A stretch of 64,000 nt of DNA. It comes from Echiichthys vipera. Its lineage: Eukaryota; Chordata; Actinopteri; Perciformes; Trachinidae. Shown here in pieces: positions 33,791 through 44,978 of the stretch. Both the position numbers and the translations under genes were made by a program. The stretch is taken from contig OY829657.1 in assembly GCA_963691815.1 (NCBI GenBank), forward strand, positions 30,230,366-30,294,365, given 5' to 3'. Position 1 is the stretch's first letter. Each line of letters begins with the position of its first letter. The notes under the pieces are model-generated. The model was not told the DNA's origin and did not search any database. It saw only the letters and a list, made by a program, of their open reading frames with translations.

Positions 33791-34989
33791 ATTCAAAGAT
33801 AATCAATGACACCTTTACAAACAACCTTGTTGTCAGCATTTGTGTAACAAATATCATTCCTTTTGGAAGGTATTTTCGAATGACCTGTTATCATACCAAC
33901 CTTTTGAGTCCCTGCCATCTTCCAATTGTTCATGTAAGGCCATTTCCTGATTCGGCCCTAATGTCAGTGTAACCTTGATAAACGAAAAACCTGGCACCTT
34001 CTGCAAGCAGTGTGTTTAGCAACATCCTGTTTTCACAATTAAAGTTCTATTATTCTGTTCTTGGCTGTTCTCAGTGTACTGGTACTTTCTCTGACCTAAA
34101 AAAAAACATGTGCTGTTATGCTCTATCAAAGTAAAGTTCAGACAGAGTCCATAATCTCTTCTTAAAGACACAAAAATACTGTACATGTATTTGGACTGCA
34201 TTGGCCATAATCCACATATCCCTCCTCCGGGGTTTTAAACCCCCAGTAAATGTTTCTAGTTTGAAATCAATTTGTTATCCGTTGCACATGCAGATGAAAC
34301 ACAAAACCCAACTGGCCTTTATTCATAATCATTTCAATATTCATTTGTTGGAAAATTTTCTGCATAGTCCCCAGGGCCTTTGTTAGACATTAATAATATG
34401 ACTATATGGCTTCAGCTGCAGGAGAATTTAATAAATCCTTTGTTAGGGTTGGTCCTGGTTTGGCCGGGGAAATTCCAAATCTCAAACCAGACCACATTTG
34501 CCAACTTCTGGATTTGACTGGTTTCGTGTGGCCGCAGATATTTCTTGAGCCAAGCCCGTGTGGACAATTTTTTTTTTAAAGAACGACGGGGGGGGGGGGG
34601 TTTCAATGTTTTTACAATCGCGTGGCTGTACCCTTAAAGAACGTTAGAAGAAAAACACAGACATATCAGTGACAGTACGATAATAACATCACTAACAACA
34701 ACACAAGATTCACTCAGTGGTTTCTCTGACATGAGAAATACTTGAAAAATACTTGTGTTAAAAATACAAAAACGGCCAAAATACACTGAGCTACCATGGA
34801 GCAAAAGCTCTGAAAAACCAAGCTACCGAAGACACATCATCAAGAGAGTAGCCCTGTTGTAATAGAACTGCGTGTTGGGCTAAAGTGCAAAGTCAAATCA
34901 AGTTGAGCCAAGCCAGCACACGTGTATGGAAAAACAGCATCAGTGCTTGACTATGACTATGGTGCTTTATTTGGTCAAGCTTGACCTAC
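33791..34989. other. Intronic DNA with a G tract
   Basis: No gene is recognised. A G run of about 12 lies at 34590-34601. A 40-bp PLE shard is listed separately. The other short frames have no motifs. Confidence 0.4.
34477..34516 (+). mobile_element. Isolated 40-bp Penelope-like element shard
   Basis: These 40 bases (starting AAATCTCAAACCAGACC, ending CTTCTGGATTTG) are identical to the segment encoding NLKPDHICQLLDL in PLE copies A (from about 5511) and B (from about 60789). The flanks on both sides are not PLE. It is too short to be a normal truncated insertion. Confidence 0.85.
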
Positions 34990-37800
34990 TTTATAGAATA
35001 GAATAGAATTTCATTCCAATGATCCCAGACTGGGAATTTATTTTGTAACAGCAGTAGTGGGTCAGCAAATAAAAACTTTGTACATAACTTAAATAGAATC
35101 CAATATATACATAGTGTATCTATACACTGCCCAGTGTGCTATAAACAATAAACAATATACTAAATACTTAATACTTAAAATATTCTATAACAATAATAAT
35201 ATATAGAACAAAACAGTAGAGAGAGCAGAGTTCTCTGTCAGGTAGAGGTGTGAGAGTTATTATATATAGTGATAGATTGTGGAAGGAAAGATTTCCTGTA
35301 TCTGTTGCTACGACAGCGAAGCTGAAGCAGCCTTCTGGAGAAGGTGCTCCGCTGTCTGACCAGTGTGAGTTGGAGAGGGTGGAGAGGATTATCCATGATG
35401 GATAACAGTTTTTCAGTCCTGTTTGCAGCCTATCACAGAGCCAGCCTTCCTGATCACTTTGTTGAGTCTGTTGGTGTCGCTGGCTCCAATGCTGCTTCCC
35501 CAACAAACCACCGCAAAGAAAAGTATACTGGCCACCACAGACTGATAAAAGGTCTCCAACATCATGCTGCACACGCTGAAGGATCTCAGCTTCCTCAGGA
35601 AGTAAATTCTGCTCATCATCTTCTTGTAAACAGCTTCAGTGTTAGATCTCCAGTCCAGTCTGTGGTTGATGGTAACACCCAGGTACTTGTAATCCTCCAC
35701 CGCCTCCACATCCTTTTCCAGAATGCACAGAGGTTGGAAAGCCGTCATCCTCTTCTTCCTGAAATCTATCACCATCTCTCTGGTCTTGCTGATGTTCAGC
35801 CGCAGGTGATTCTGTCCAGTCCATTTTACAAAGTTGTCCACCAGTGCCCTGTACTACTCCTCCTGTCCCTCACTTATACACCCAACAACAGCCGAGTCGT
35901 CGGAAAACTTTTGCAGTTGACACGACCCAGTGTTGTACTGAAAGTCACTGGTGTATAAGGTGAACAGGAAAGGAGACAGTACAGTCCCCTGTGGAGCTCC
36001 TGTATCACTAACCACCACATCAGACAGAACACTGCCCATACGGACAAACTGTGGCCTGCCTGTCAAGTAGTCAGTAATCCAGGAGATCATTGTGTCGTCT
36101 ACTCCCATCATTCGCAGCTTCTCCCCCAGTAGCAGTGGCTGAATGGTGTTAAAAGCACTAGAGAAATCAAAGAATGTCATTCTCACAGTATCTCCTCCAC
36201 CATCCAGGTGCAAATGGGCTCGTTGCAGCAGGTGGATGACAGCGTCATCAACTCCCAAGTGGGGCTTGTAAGCAAATTGCAGAGGGTCTAGCAGGGCTCT
36301 CACCTGCGGCCTCAGGCTGACCAAAACCAGTCTCTCCAGCACCTTCATGACGTAAGATGTGAGGGCCACTGGTCGATAGTCATGGAAGTCTAATGGTGTC
36401 GACTTCTTTTGAACAGGAATCAGGCAGGAAGTCTTCCAAAGCACTGGTATTCTCTCCTGACCAAGGCTCAGGTTGTAGAGGTGTTGTAGGACAGGAGACA
36501 GCTGGCTGGCACATGTCTTCAGGATCCTGGGGCTGATACCGTCAGGGCCTGCAGCCTTATGCTGGTGGAGTCTCTCCAGCTGTCTCCTAACCTGGCCAGC
36601 AGTCACAGTCATGCGGGGGAGGCTGCTGGTGTCTTCAGTGGAGGACGAGGAGGTGGAGGAGGAGGTGAAGGTGAAGGAGGAGGCAGAGGAGGAGGAGGTG
36701 GAGGAGGAGGAGAGGTGCTGCACAGGAGAGCTCACAGCAGGGGACTGAGGGAGGGGGAGAGGAAGCATTTGGGGCAGTGAGGGTGTGTGGGGGTCTGGAG
36801 GTGTCATGGAGACGACAGAAGGCTGTGAGCTGAACCTATTGAAGAATCTGTTCAGCACGTTGCCCTCTCCAGGCTGCCTGATGACTGTCTGCCGCTCACC
36901 TTACACCCAGTGATCTGCTTCATACCAGTCCACACATCCCTCACATTGTTCTGCTGGACTTTGGCCTCCAGCTTCCTCCTGTAGACGTCTTTAAAGGTCC
37001 TCAACATATCCCTGAGTTCATGCTGCACTCTCCTCAGCTCTTCCCAGTCTCTAGACCTGAACGCCCTCTTCTTCTTGTTAAGAAGGGCTTTCAGGTCATT
37101 GGTGATCCACGGCTTATTATTAGGGAAGCTGTGTACAGTCCGGGTTGGCGTAGTGGTGTGTTCACAGAACCTGATGTATTCTGTGATGCAGTCGGTCATG
37201 CTGTCCAGATCCTCTCCATGTGGCTCAACAAAGTGCATCCCAGTCTGTCGACTCAAAGCAGTCCTGTAGTGCATCAGCAGCCTCCTGAGTCCACCTCCTC
37301 ACGCTCCTAGTGTAGACAGGCTGCCGCTGAACAAGGGGAATATACTTAGGGGTCAGCAGAAACAGGTTGTGGTCAGAACTTCCAAGAGGGGGGAGGACTG
37401 TGGGACTGTATGCATCTTTAGCATTTGCATACAACAGATCGAGTGTGTTACAGTCTCTGGTGGGGCAGTCAACATATTGGTGAAATGTTGGAAGGGTTTT
37501 ATCCAGTGAGACGTGATTAAAATCCCCAGTGATGACAATAAATGCATTAGGATGCAGCGTCTGTATCTGGGCAACAGCGGAGTGGATGACGTCACAGGCC
37601 AGCGCTGCATCAGCTGAAGGAGGAACGTACACAACTGATCATGATGGCAGACGTGAATTCCCGGGGCAAATAATAAGGCCTCATCCCTACAGTCAACAGT
37701 TCAATGTCCGGGGTACAGAGACGTTTCTTCACGTGAACATGTCCGGGATTACACCACCTCTCACTCACGTACAGTGCTATCCTCCTACTTTTTTCTTTTG
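34990..37800 (-). mobile_element. Rex1/CR1-like LINE, 2.8-kb 5'-truncated copy (copy c)
   Basis: The 5' limit at about 37800 lies inside the endonuclease domain (similarity to copy d stops there). The 3' UTR is shared with copy d and ends in ATTCTATTCTATTCTATA-type repeats at about 34992. The ORF covers most of the endonuclease, the linker and the reverse transcriptase, with one frameshift and one premature stop. It is the most complete Rex1-type copy here and is oriented with ADCK1. Confidence 0.9.
35413..37790 (-). pseudogene. Rex1-like ORF2: endonuclease and reverse transcriptase
   Basis: Endonuclease: CNPGHVHVKKRLCTPDIELL, a PSADAALACDVIHSAVAQ block, FIVITGDFNHVSL and LGSSDHNLFLL (catalytic SDH, about 37385). 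A frameshift near 37225-37274 moves the frame. The linker includes NNKPWITNDLKALLNKKKRA and a Ser-rich run (about 36650-36720). Reverse transcriptase (36858-35854): AAGPDGISPRILK, DYRPVALTS, FFDFSSAFNTIQP (first catalytic Asp), TGAPQGTVLSPFLFTLYT and LQKFSDDSAVVG (catalytic DD). A TAG at about 35856 cuts the frame before YRALVDNFVKW; the thumb follows at 35841-35413 (YKYLGVTINHRLDWRSNTEA, FLRKLRSFSVC). Catalytic residues remain, so decay is recent relative to the other Rex1 fragments. Confidence 0.9.
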
Positions 37801-37894
37801 GAATATTGAAAGCACCTTTCCAAACATGGTGAATTATTTTCGTTACCATGTGTCTTTAGTTCCTTTCCTGGTCTTCAGGGTGTGTGAACCTGTG

Positions 37895-38230
37895 TGTTTG
37901 CTCAAATTTTGATGCACCTTTCAAGCTGGTGGTGAATGCCTACAACATTCAAGTGGGGATGGTACTGCTAGCAGATGCAGCTGGACTAGACAGATCAGTA
38001 GCTTATTTCTCTAAAAAAGCTAAACAAACGTCAGAAGCCTTATTTAGCCATTGAGAAGAAAGCTTTAAAGAGTTCTTGTCTTCATGGTCAACCATTTTTT
38101 TTTCAGGTGGGCACTAGTTTTAGCCACTGGATGTTGCATAACATGTTGCTGGACAGGATAAAGTCTTGGCAGATAGGCTATCCCGTATGCCAGTAGGGGA
38201 GCTTACCTGTAAACAGTTTTTGGAGGTTTA
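37895..38230 (+). pseudogene. Ty3/Gypsy-type retrotransposon RNase H fragment
   Basis: Codons near 37905-38000 encode NFDAPFKLVVNAYNIQVGMV and DRSVAYFSKKAKQT, typical of the pol RNase H region of Gypsy-like LTR retrotransposons (the catalytic DAS site reads NAY). Near 38160-38195 KVLADRLSRMPV matches the end of that domain. The middle is collapsed with stops, and no LTR or other pol domain is nearby. An isolated, dead scrap. Confidence 0.72.
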
Positions 38231-38927
38231 GTTTGTACACTTTTTTCTTTCGTAAGCAAAAGATAGTGAATATTTAATAGTGCTATTACTGTAACAACTG
38301 TCTTCAAACATTATGCAGTGCACATATGTAAATAAAATGTGTTGAGAAATCAAAGAAAAACTTTTTAGATGTAGGAGTGGTTTAGGCAAGCAGTAAGAGG
38401 CAACGTAATCACTGATGTCACACTTGGCGGGTGGCAGCCTTGACTCATAAGCCGTTATCAGTGGCACCTGTGTGGAAACACTTGGGAACTTTTGAGCTCG
38501 ATCAGACATGCCACAAGGAAGACACCAGAGGCAAGACTCTTCTCTCTCTTCAGTCTTCAAAAAGGTGTTCTCACACAAAACTTTGTTTACAAAATTTTAA
38601 CTGAACACCCCCACTGAAAATCAGGCTGGCTGACCGGATTGATGCCGCACAGCTGGTCGCCAGACGCAAGGGCTGTGATGCCCAGGGACTTCTAGGCCAC
38701 ATTTTTCACATATAACACAACTCATATCGAGAGGCATTAGGTTGCATAATAGCTAGCCATTTAGGACTAATCACGAGATGGTGCACATACAGTATACTTT
38801 AGAAAACTTGCTCGGCATTTGTTCAAGGCTTTGGAAACAGTTAATATAATCAAATCAAAAGATAAATAAAGTTCAAATGAACAAGAAAATCTAAAGCTAT
38901 TAAATCTTTTAAAAAATGGTGAAAAAT
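38231..38927. other. Intronic DNA
   Basis: No gene or repeat is recognised. The minus frame 38578-38228 has no known motif. Confidence 0.35.
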
Positions 38928-38996
38928 GGGGCACCTGGTGACTCAGTGGTTACAGCGGGTGCCCCATATACCGAGGCTAAAAATCCTTGACGTGGC
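38928..38996 (+). mobile_element. tRNA-derived SINE head fragment
   Basis: GGGGCACCTGGTGACTCAGT, then GCGGGTGCCCCATATACCGA, is the same pol III A-box-bearing head as at 7994-8048. The B box and tail are missing. Confidence 0.6.
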
Positions 38997-39590
38997 AGTC
39001 AAGATTTTGCGAAATTCTGCTAACTCTGTTAGCATTTAGTAAGAGCCGACGTGAGTAAGCTGACAGAGGAAGCTGTCATACACGTTGTAAAGGTCTGACC
39101 TCCATTAACTGTATTGGGTACAATTTTAAATACTAGGATCTTAAATTTAAAGACCCTTATTATTCCATTGCATACCCTATTACCAGATGCTTACTAATAT
39201 GTGGGGACTTTGACCCACAGGGTAAAAACTTTATTCCACCGTGGACCCAATAGACCTGTTAATCATAAAAGGTAGCCTTGTAGAAATGTGTATGAACCTA
39301 TTTATTTATTTTTTATGAAATATCATTTAAAAACACAATTCTAATGAAATGTAATCTTGGAAGTTGTTTTCTTCTACCTTCTTTTTCAGTAAAAAGCCTG
39401 TGGTTAAAAACTTTAATGATTCTCTTATTCTTGCAGTGTCTGGTGTAAATATCTTTTAGGCAGCATAGAGAGCATAGAAGAGCATAGAGCAGCTTAGTGT
39501 ATGCAGTGGTGATATTGCACGTCAGGGTGCTCTTGAGGATGGAGTAGAAATTATTTCTTACCATTTAGTCAATATGTAGTGCACAGGTCT

Positions 39591-39700
39591 AATTGTAAAT
39601 GGTAAATGGACTTGTACAGCGCCTTTCTAGTCTTCTGACTACTCAAGGTGCTTTTTACACTACTTGTCACATTCCCACAGACATTTATACTGATGGCATA
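39591..39700 (-). mobile_element. tRNA-derived SINE, copy 2 (tail half)
   Basis: Carries GTAAATGGTAAATGGACTTG and GCGCCTTTCTAGTCTTCTGA, the 3' tail (reversed) of the SINE seen in full at 44316-44633. It stops after the CATTCCCACAGACATT stretch. Confidence 0.75.
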
Positions 39701-39823
39701 AAAAATGGCTTCCCAGTTTTGTGTATACAGGGAGAACAGCAGGGGGCTCAGAACATAGCATTGGGCTGCTGTGTTGTTAAGAGTGAGGAAGGAGGTTGAT
39801 CTCCCTCGTGGGCAACCGTCGCC

Positions 39824-40556
39824 ATGAAAAGGAGACCGGTCTCTCTCCCCCTATTTACTCCGTGCTCAGAAGATGAAGATGATTATCTTATCCCGCTGTC
39901 CAACTTCTTCACCCCATTGGAGAAGCAAACGGAGCGAGCGGCCACACGTCCACACACCGCTCTGCAAAAGCCAGCACCGCTCAGTTCCCAAAACAGAAAG
40001 CGTCACACTCCTCCAACCAGTCCACTGATGTCCAGGGGAAAACATCTCAGACGTTCATCCCCTCCTTCATTCATGAAACTAGCCGTCTACAGCAACAGTG
40101 CGGTAGGCAGCAATCCGGAGATTTTGATAGTTGGTGACTCTATCGTTAGGAATCTGACTCTCCCTGGTGCTATTACCTATTGTCTCTCTGGTGGAAAGGT
40201 AGTCGATTCAATCAAACTCATTCCAACGCTCATTGACCTACAGCCCACTGTTAATATTGTTCTAGCACACGAATTACGTCATGGCTAGAAATTTGAGCAA
40301 ATTGCAAGCAGACTTGGAGTCCCTCTGCTACACAATTGAGAGTCTGGGAAAATGTTGTCTGTTGTCTGGCGCCATTCCAACTCTCTCCAAAAACTCAGAA
40401 CGCTTTAGTTGACTGTTCGGTCTCCATCACTGGCTACAAAACTTTCGCTCTGCAGCAGGATATGATTTCATCTCAAACTTTGATGACTTTTGGACTAATA
40501 CAAGCCTATACAGAGCAGATGGTGTGCATCCTAACAGAAAGGGCACAAATCCGTTG
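39824..40556 (+). pseudogene. L2 ORF1 with esterase (SGNH hydrolase) domain
   Basis: The frame at 39824-40288 begins MKRRPVSLPLF, has a Pro/Ser-rich basic N-terminal region, and reaches the SGNH block I motif EILIVGDSIVRNLTL (nucleophile Ser in GDSI) at about 40120. The expected GTND-type block near 40260-40285 is replaced by LAHELRHG and a stop. In another frame, a block-V-like DGVHPNRKG (catalytic D-x2-H) appears at about 40519-40545. Esterase-bearing ORF1 proteins are known from CR1/L2-type LINEs; their exact role is not settled. Confidence 0.75.
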
Positions 40557-40779
40557 ATCACTAATTTTATTCAGTTTATAGCATTCTCACTCTGTTATAC
40601 ACTATGGCAGGACTCGATCCAGGCCTCTGTTTCTCCAAATAACACAGAAAGTCTTAACAGCATGAGTCCTGCCACTGTGTGCTTTGATTCTCAAACACTG
40701 TCAGTGAACAATTCCTGCCATCCTAGGCCAGAATCTGCCTTAACTGACACTCCTACTCACTCGGCAAGCTCCTTAAAGA

Positions 40780-43313
40780 TGGCTCTCCTCAATTTAAGAT
40801 CCCTTAACATTAAAACCTTCATTGTTAATGACACTATAACATCACATCAACTTGACTGTATTCTCCTCACTGAGACCTGGCTTGATGAGACTGGTGGTAA
40901 AGAGCTGATTGAAGCTTCACCATCTAATTTTTCATTTTCACACTGTTCCAGATCTAACAAGAAAGGTGGTGGTGTTGCTGCTATTTTTTCAGATATGTTA
41001 TCATGTAAAAACATCTCATTTGGTTTCTATTCAGCATTTGAATATTTAGCTCTAATAATCAAATCTGTATATCCATGTTTAGTTCTCACAGTTTACCGCC
41101 CTCCAAGACTCAAAAAAGGCTTTTTATCTGAATTTGGTGAGCTTTTATCTCTAATTACTGTTGAATTTGACTCTATCCTTATTTCTGGGGATTTTAATAT
41201 TCATATTGATAATGCTACTGATTGTTTTGCCAACCAGTTCACTGACACATTATCAGCTTTTGGACTTACCCAACACATTACCAAGCCGACACATAATCAA
41301 GGTCATACTCTTGACCTGGTTATCTCAAAAGGCATTGACTTAACCCCAAAGTGCATATAGGATGTTGGCTTTTCAGATCATTTTTGTATTTTTTTTAATG
41401 TTGCTCTGCTGACATGTACCTGGTTTAAAGCTAGTCAAAAGACGGGCCATTTGTGCAGAGACATCTGACATGTTTATTACTAGATATACAAACTCTGTTA
41501 GGGGTAGTAGTTCACAGTCTGGTTTTAATTTGTCCTCTCTGCCCTTATGTGACAATTTGGTCAATAATTTTAAAAATTCAGTGACAAGAATTATGGATGA
41601 TGTTGCTCCTATGAAAACTAATCTAATTTCTGGTCAAATAAAAGCTCCTTGGAGGAATATGGAAAGAGTGAGGGCACTAAAAAGAACCTGCCGCAAATCT
41701 GAACGCAAATGGCCCTACTGATGGGTGTGACCAACTTCTCTGCACCCAACACAGCATTACCAGCACTCTTTCCAGCTTCACACTGATTCAGTCCAGTGAG
41801 CTTCAAGATGTGGTGCAGCAGCTCAGTTCTGCAACATGCTCTCTTGATCTGATGCCTACAAAATTATTCAAAAATGTTTTTAGCTGTTTGATAGAGGATG
41901 TCCTTGATATTGTTAACGCCTCCCTACACTCAGGAATCTTCCCCTCATGTCTCAAACATGCTATTGTAACACCTCTGTGAAAAAAGGGTAATCTTGATCC
42001 ACTTGTATTCAAAAATTACAAACCAATATCAAACCTTCAATTTTGGCGGAAAATTCTTGAAAAGGTTGTGCACCGACAATTATATAGGTATCTGTCAAAC
42101 CACAATTTGTTTGATGTTTACCAGTCCAGTTTTAGAGTTAACCATAGTACCGAAACTGCCCTGCTAAGAGTTGTCAATGATCTTAAAATTAGTACAGACA
42201 ATCGTGAAGTTTCTATTCTAGTTCTTCTTGACCTCAGTGCAGCTTTTGAAAATGTCAATCATAAAATTTCTCTTCAGCGCCTTGAACACTGTCCAGGCCT
42301 TAAAGGCACAGTTCTTCACTGGTTTTCTTCATATCTTACTGGAAGATCTTTCTCTGTGTCCATTGGTTATTATGAATCTGATGAGGTTGGCATTTCATAT
42401 GGAGTCCCCGGGGGGTCAATTCTTGGTCCTCTGTTGTTCAACTTGTACATGCTACCACTTGGGTCCATCATACAGCAACATAATATTTCATATCAATGGT
42501 ATGCTGATGTCACACAGTTATGCATTTCTGTTTCTATCGATAATCTATGCCCAATAAATGATCTCATCCATTGCATCACAGACATCAGATGCTGGATGGT
42601 AAAACATTTTTTACAACTCATTGAGAACAAAACAGAGATTCTTTTGGTAGGTCCTGAGGCTCTGAGGCAAAATATTCAATCCTTGTTAACTCCCCTGTCT
42701 GTAAAAACCTTGTGAGCATGTCAATAACTTGGGTTTGATTTTAGATGCTGATTTTACCTTCCAAAGGCATATCTCTGCTTTTTATCATCTTAGAAACCTA
42801 TGAAAAGTTAGATGTTTCCTGTCTCAGTCAGACTCTGAAAAGCTGGTTCATACTTTTATTTTCAGGAGACTGGACTACTGTAATGCTCTTTTTGCTGGAC
42901 TGAATAAGCAGACTTTACATAAACTCCAGCATATTCAAAATGCTGCAGCCAGAGTCCTAACAAAAATAAAGAGGTTTGAGCACATCACTCCTATTTTATC
43001 ATCTCTTCATTGGCTCCCAGTTAAACAAAGAATTGATTTTAAAATACTTCTTATTGTTTTTAAATGTTGTAATGGCTAAGCTCCTTCTTACGTTGTTGAC
43101 ATGTTCACTAAATACACACCAGTGAGATCCCTTAGATCATCAGCTAAAGAGCTCCTCACTATACCCAGAATCAACTCCAAATCTGCTCATGGCGCTTTCA
43201 GCCACTATGGTCCTAATCTCTGGAATTCTCTTCCACATGAACTACGGTCTGCTCCAACAGTGTCTTCTTTTAAAAGTAAACTAAAAACGTATCTTTTTTT
43301 CGCAAGCTTTTAA
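40780..43313 (+). pseudogene. L2 ORF2 (endonuclease and reverse transcriptase), decayed
   Basis: Endonuclease to 41360: MALLNLRSLNIKT, ILLTETWLDET, RSNKKGGGVAAIFSD, ILISGDFNIHID and SKGIDLTPKCI, then a stop; GFSDHF (SDH motif) follows about 15 bp later. A decayed stretch (41370-42060) leads to the reverse transcriptase frame 42068-42715: FRVNHSTETALLRVVNDLK, LLDLSAAFENVNHK, GVPGGSILGPLLFNLYMLPL and WYADVTQLC. Two substitutions hit the core: YADD reads YADV and the PQGS motif reads PGGS. C-terminal blocks RLDYCNALFAGL (about 42865) and the frame at 43101-43313 ending FKSKLKTYLF close it. Confidence 0.88.
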
Positions 43314-43596
43314 TTATGTTTAAATTATGTTTTAATTCTGTCCTGTTTGTTTGCTTTAAGAATTTTTATTATCATTATTATTACTATCTCCTTTTTAAAT
43401 GATAATAATATATTCTTTTATGATTGTATAATGTCCTAAATGTTTTGTTTTAAAGTTTATGTTTAATGTTTGTGTTTAATTATTTTTATCCTATATGCTA
43501 TTTTATGTTATACAATGTATCTTTGTTTTAATTTCTTGAAGCACTTGTCGTATGAAATGTGCTATATAAATAAATTTGACTTGACTTGACTTGACT

Positions 43597-43842
43597 ATTG
43601 AGAATACTCAATAATAATCTGATCAGGAGTCAAAAGCCCTACGCCAGTTACCAGAGTCAGCATGCAGAATTTTTGCAATGTAGTGAGTTGATTGCCCTAT
43701 CCTGATGAGTGATTTGTATTCATATGTTATCATTGTCCAATAGTGATCACACAAAGCACAGTAATATTTAAAAAAATAAACAAATAGCGTAACTTTAAGC
43801 AGAGCTCACAGAGGGGCGAGAACTGCGCCTTCACTAGTGTAC
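43597..43842. other. Intronic DNA next to ADCK1 exon
   Basis: Short spacer between the L2 tail and the exon. The exon donor on the minus strand reads GTACAC at 43842-43837. Confidence 0.4.
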
Positions 43843-44001
43843 CTTGAAAAAGGGGAAGTGGGACAGCATGTTGGCCACCCTCTCAGCATTGTGTCCTTCA
43901 TTAAGGAAGTCCAGCTCTATCGGCATGTTCTTCTTGGCCTCTTCCACCAACCACATGAAGCCAAAGTCTGGGAAGACCCAATGGACTGTTCTCAACAGCA
44001 C
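43843..44001 (-). CDS. adck1: ADCK1, internal exon (LDFLNE block)
   Basis: This 159-bp, phase-0 exon encodes 53 residues: VLLRTVHWVFPDFGFMWLVE, then EAKKNMPIELDFLNEGHNAE and the end SHFPFFK. The ELDFLNE segment matches the conserved E-x-D motif of the UbiB family, which helps place the catalytic core. The acceptor is TTTGAAG and the donor is AAG/GTACAC. It is separated by 2,833 bp from the upstream exon and 13,111 bp from the downstream one. The 13-kb intron is filled with L2, Rex1, SINE and Gypsy pieces. Confidence 0.95.
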
Positions 44002-44315
44002 CTTCAAATTACAAATCAGAATAAGTCTTAGAGTCAAGTACAATAAAATAGGCATGTACATATTGAGTGGGGCCTTATCAATGCCCTATTTAATGCCAGT
44101 GTTAATTTCAGAACGAATCCAATTCATGGGATTCGGTACTGAAAGATCTTAACATTGTATATGACATGTAAGGACAGAAAACTGCTGTAAAACAGCTTTA
44201 TATTAGACTTGTACTCCCTAAGATTTGACATATGTTATTTCTAGCGGCCTCTGTGGCAGTAATCTGTAACTGCAGGTGAGCCTGTTCTTTCAGAGCCTCC
44301 ATCTTGTCACATTTA
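44002..44315. other. Intronic DNA
   Basis: No repeat or gene is recognised between the exon and SINE copy 3. Confidence 0.4.
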
Positions 44316-44633
44316 TGGTAAATGGTAAATGGTAAATGGACTTGTACTTATATAGCGCCTTTCTAGTCATCTGACTACTCAAGGCGCTTCACAGTGTTTG
44401 TCACAATCACCCATTCACACAGACATTCACACTGATGGCAGTGGACATCTACGTACCATCTAATCTAACCATTCACACCACATTCACACACCCATGCGCA
44501 GCACGGGGAGCAATTCAGGGTTCAGTGTCTTGCCCAAGGACACTTCGACATGTGGACCGGGGGGAGATGGGGATCGAACCACCAATCTCTTGAACAGAGG
44601 ACGACCCACTCTGCCACCAAGCCACAGGTGCGG
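44316..44633 (-). mobile_element. tRNA-derived SINE, copy 3 (full length)
   Basis: On the minus strand the head has an A box (GGTGGCAGAGTGGGTCG) and a B box (GGTTCGATCCC, at 44580-44570). The body CATGTCGAAGTGTCCTTGG leads to a LINE-like 3' segment (CTAGAAAGGCGCTATATAAG). The tail is a CATTTAC repeat (44316-44340). A pol III promoter plus a LINE-derived end is the classic SINE plan; an L2-like partner for retroposition is plausible. Confidence 0.88.
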
Positions 44634-44978
44634 TTATGGTCACTATGTGTGTTGACTATTGTATTTTTTTTCTCTTTTGTAAACTTTATTGACACACATT
44701 CACCTCTCTACTTCCAGTCCATACCGAAATCACAAATCCGGTCAGACCAATTACCGACAGACATGAGGACTTGTTCAAAGAGTTCAGAGAGCTGCAGGTT
44801 AGAGATAGATAACATAAATATCCCCAGATGTAACATTAAGTTGAGCAAGTATTTATTTAGTGACAAATCTTTTTCCCCATCAGAGTTGCACAAGGCAGTC
44901 AGGGGTAAATCTAACTGCTTAACTGACCGGTGTGGTTCACACATCTCTCATATGCAAACAGTTCACACTGGAGACAAT
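44634..44978. other. Intronic DNA
   Basis: Codons near 44717-44800 read PVHTEITNPVRPITDRHEDL on the plus strand, then FKEFRELQ. The look is protein-like but no family is identified and it is isolated. Confidence 0.3.

Larger units (their letters stand above)
39790..43596 (+). mobile_element. L2-clade LINE, nearly full length, two ORFs
   Basis: Contains an ORF1 with an SGNH-esterase signature, an ORF2 with endonuclease, reverse transcriptase and C-terminal blocks, and a 3' tail of TTGAC repeats at 43576-43595. At about 3.8 kb it is the longest LINE in the window. It has several stops and substitutions at catalytic positions. Confidence 0.88.

Noticed and set aside
36559..36780. Gly-rich 73-aa plus-strand ORF
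   Set aside because: It is the antisense of the Ser-rich linker of the Rex1-like reverse transcriptase.
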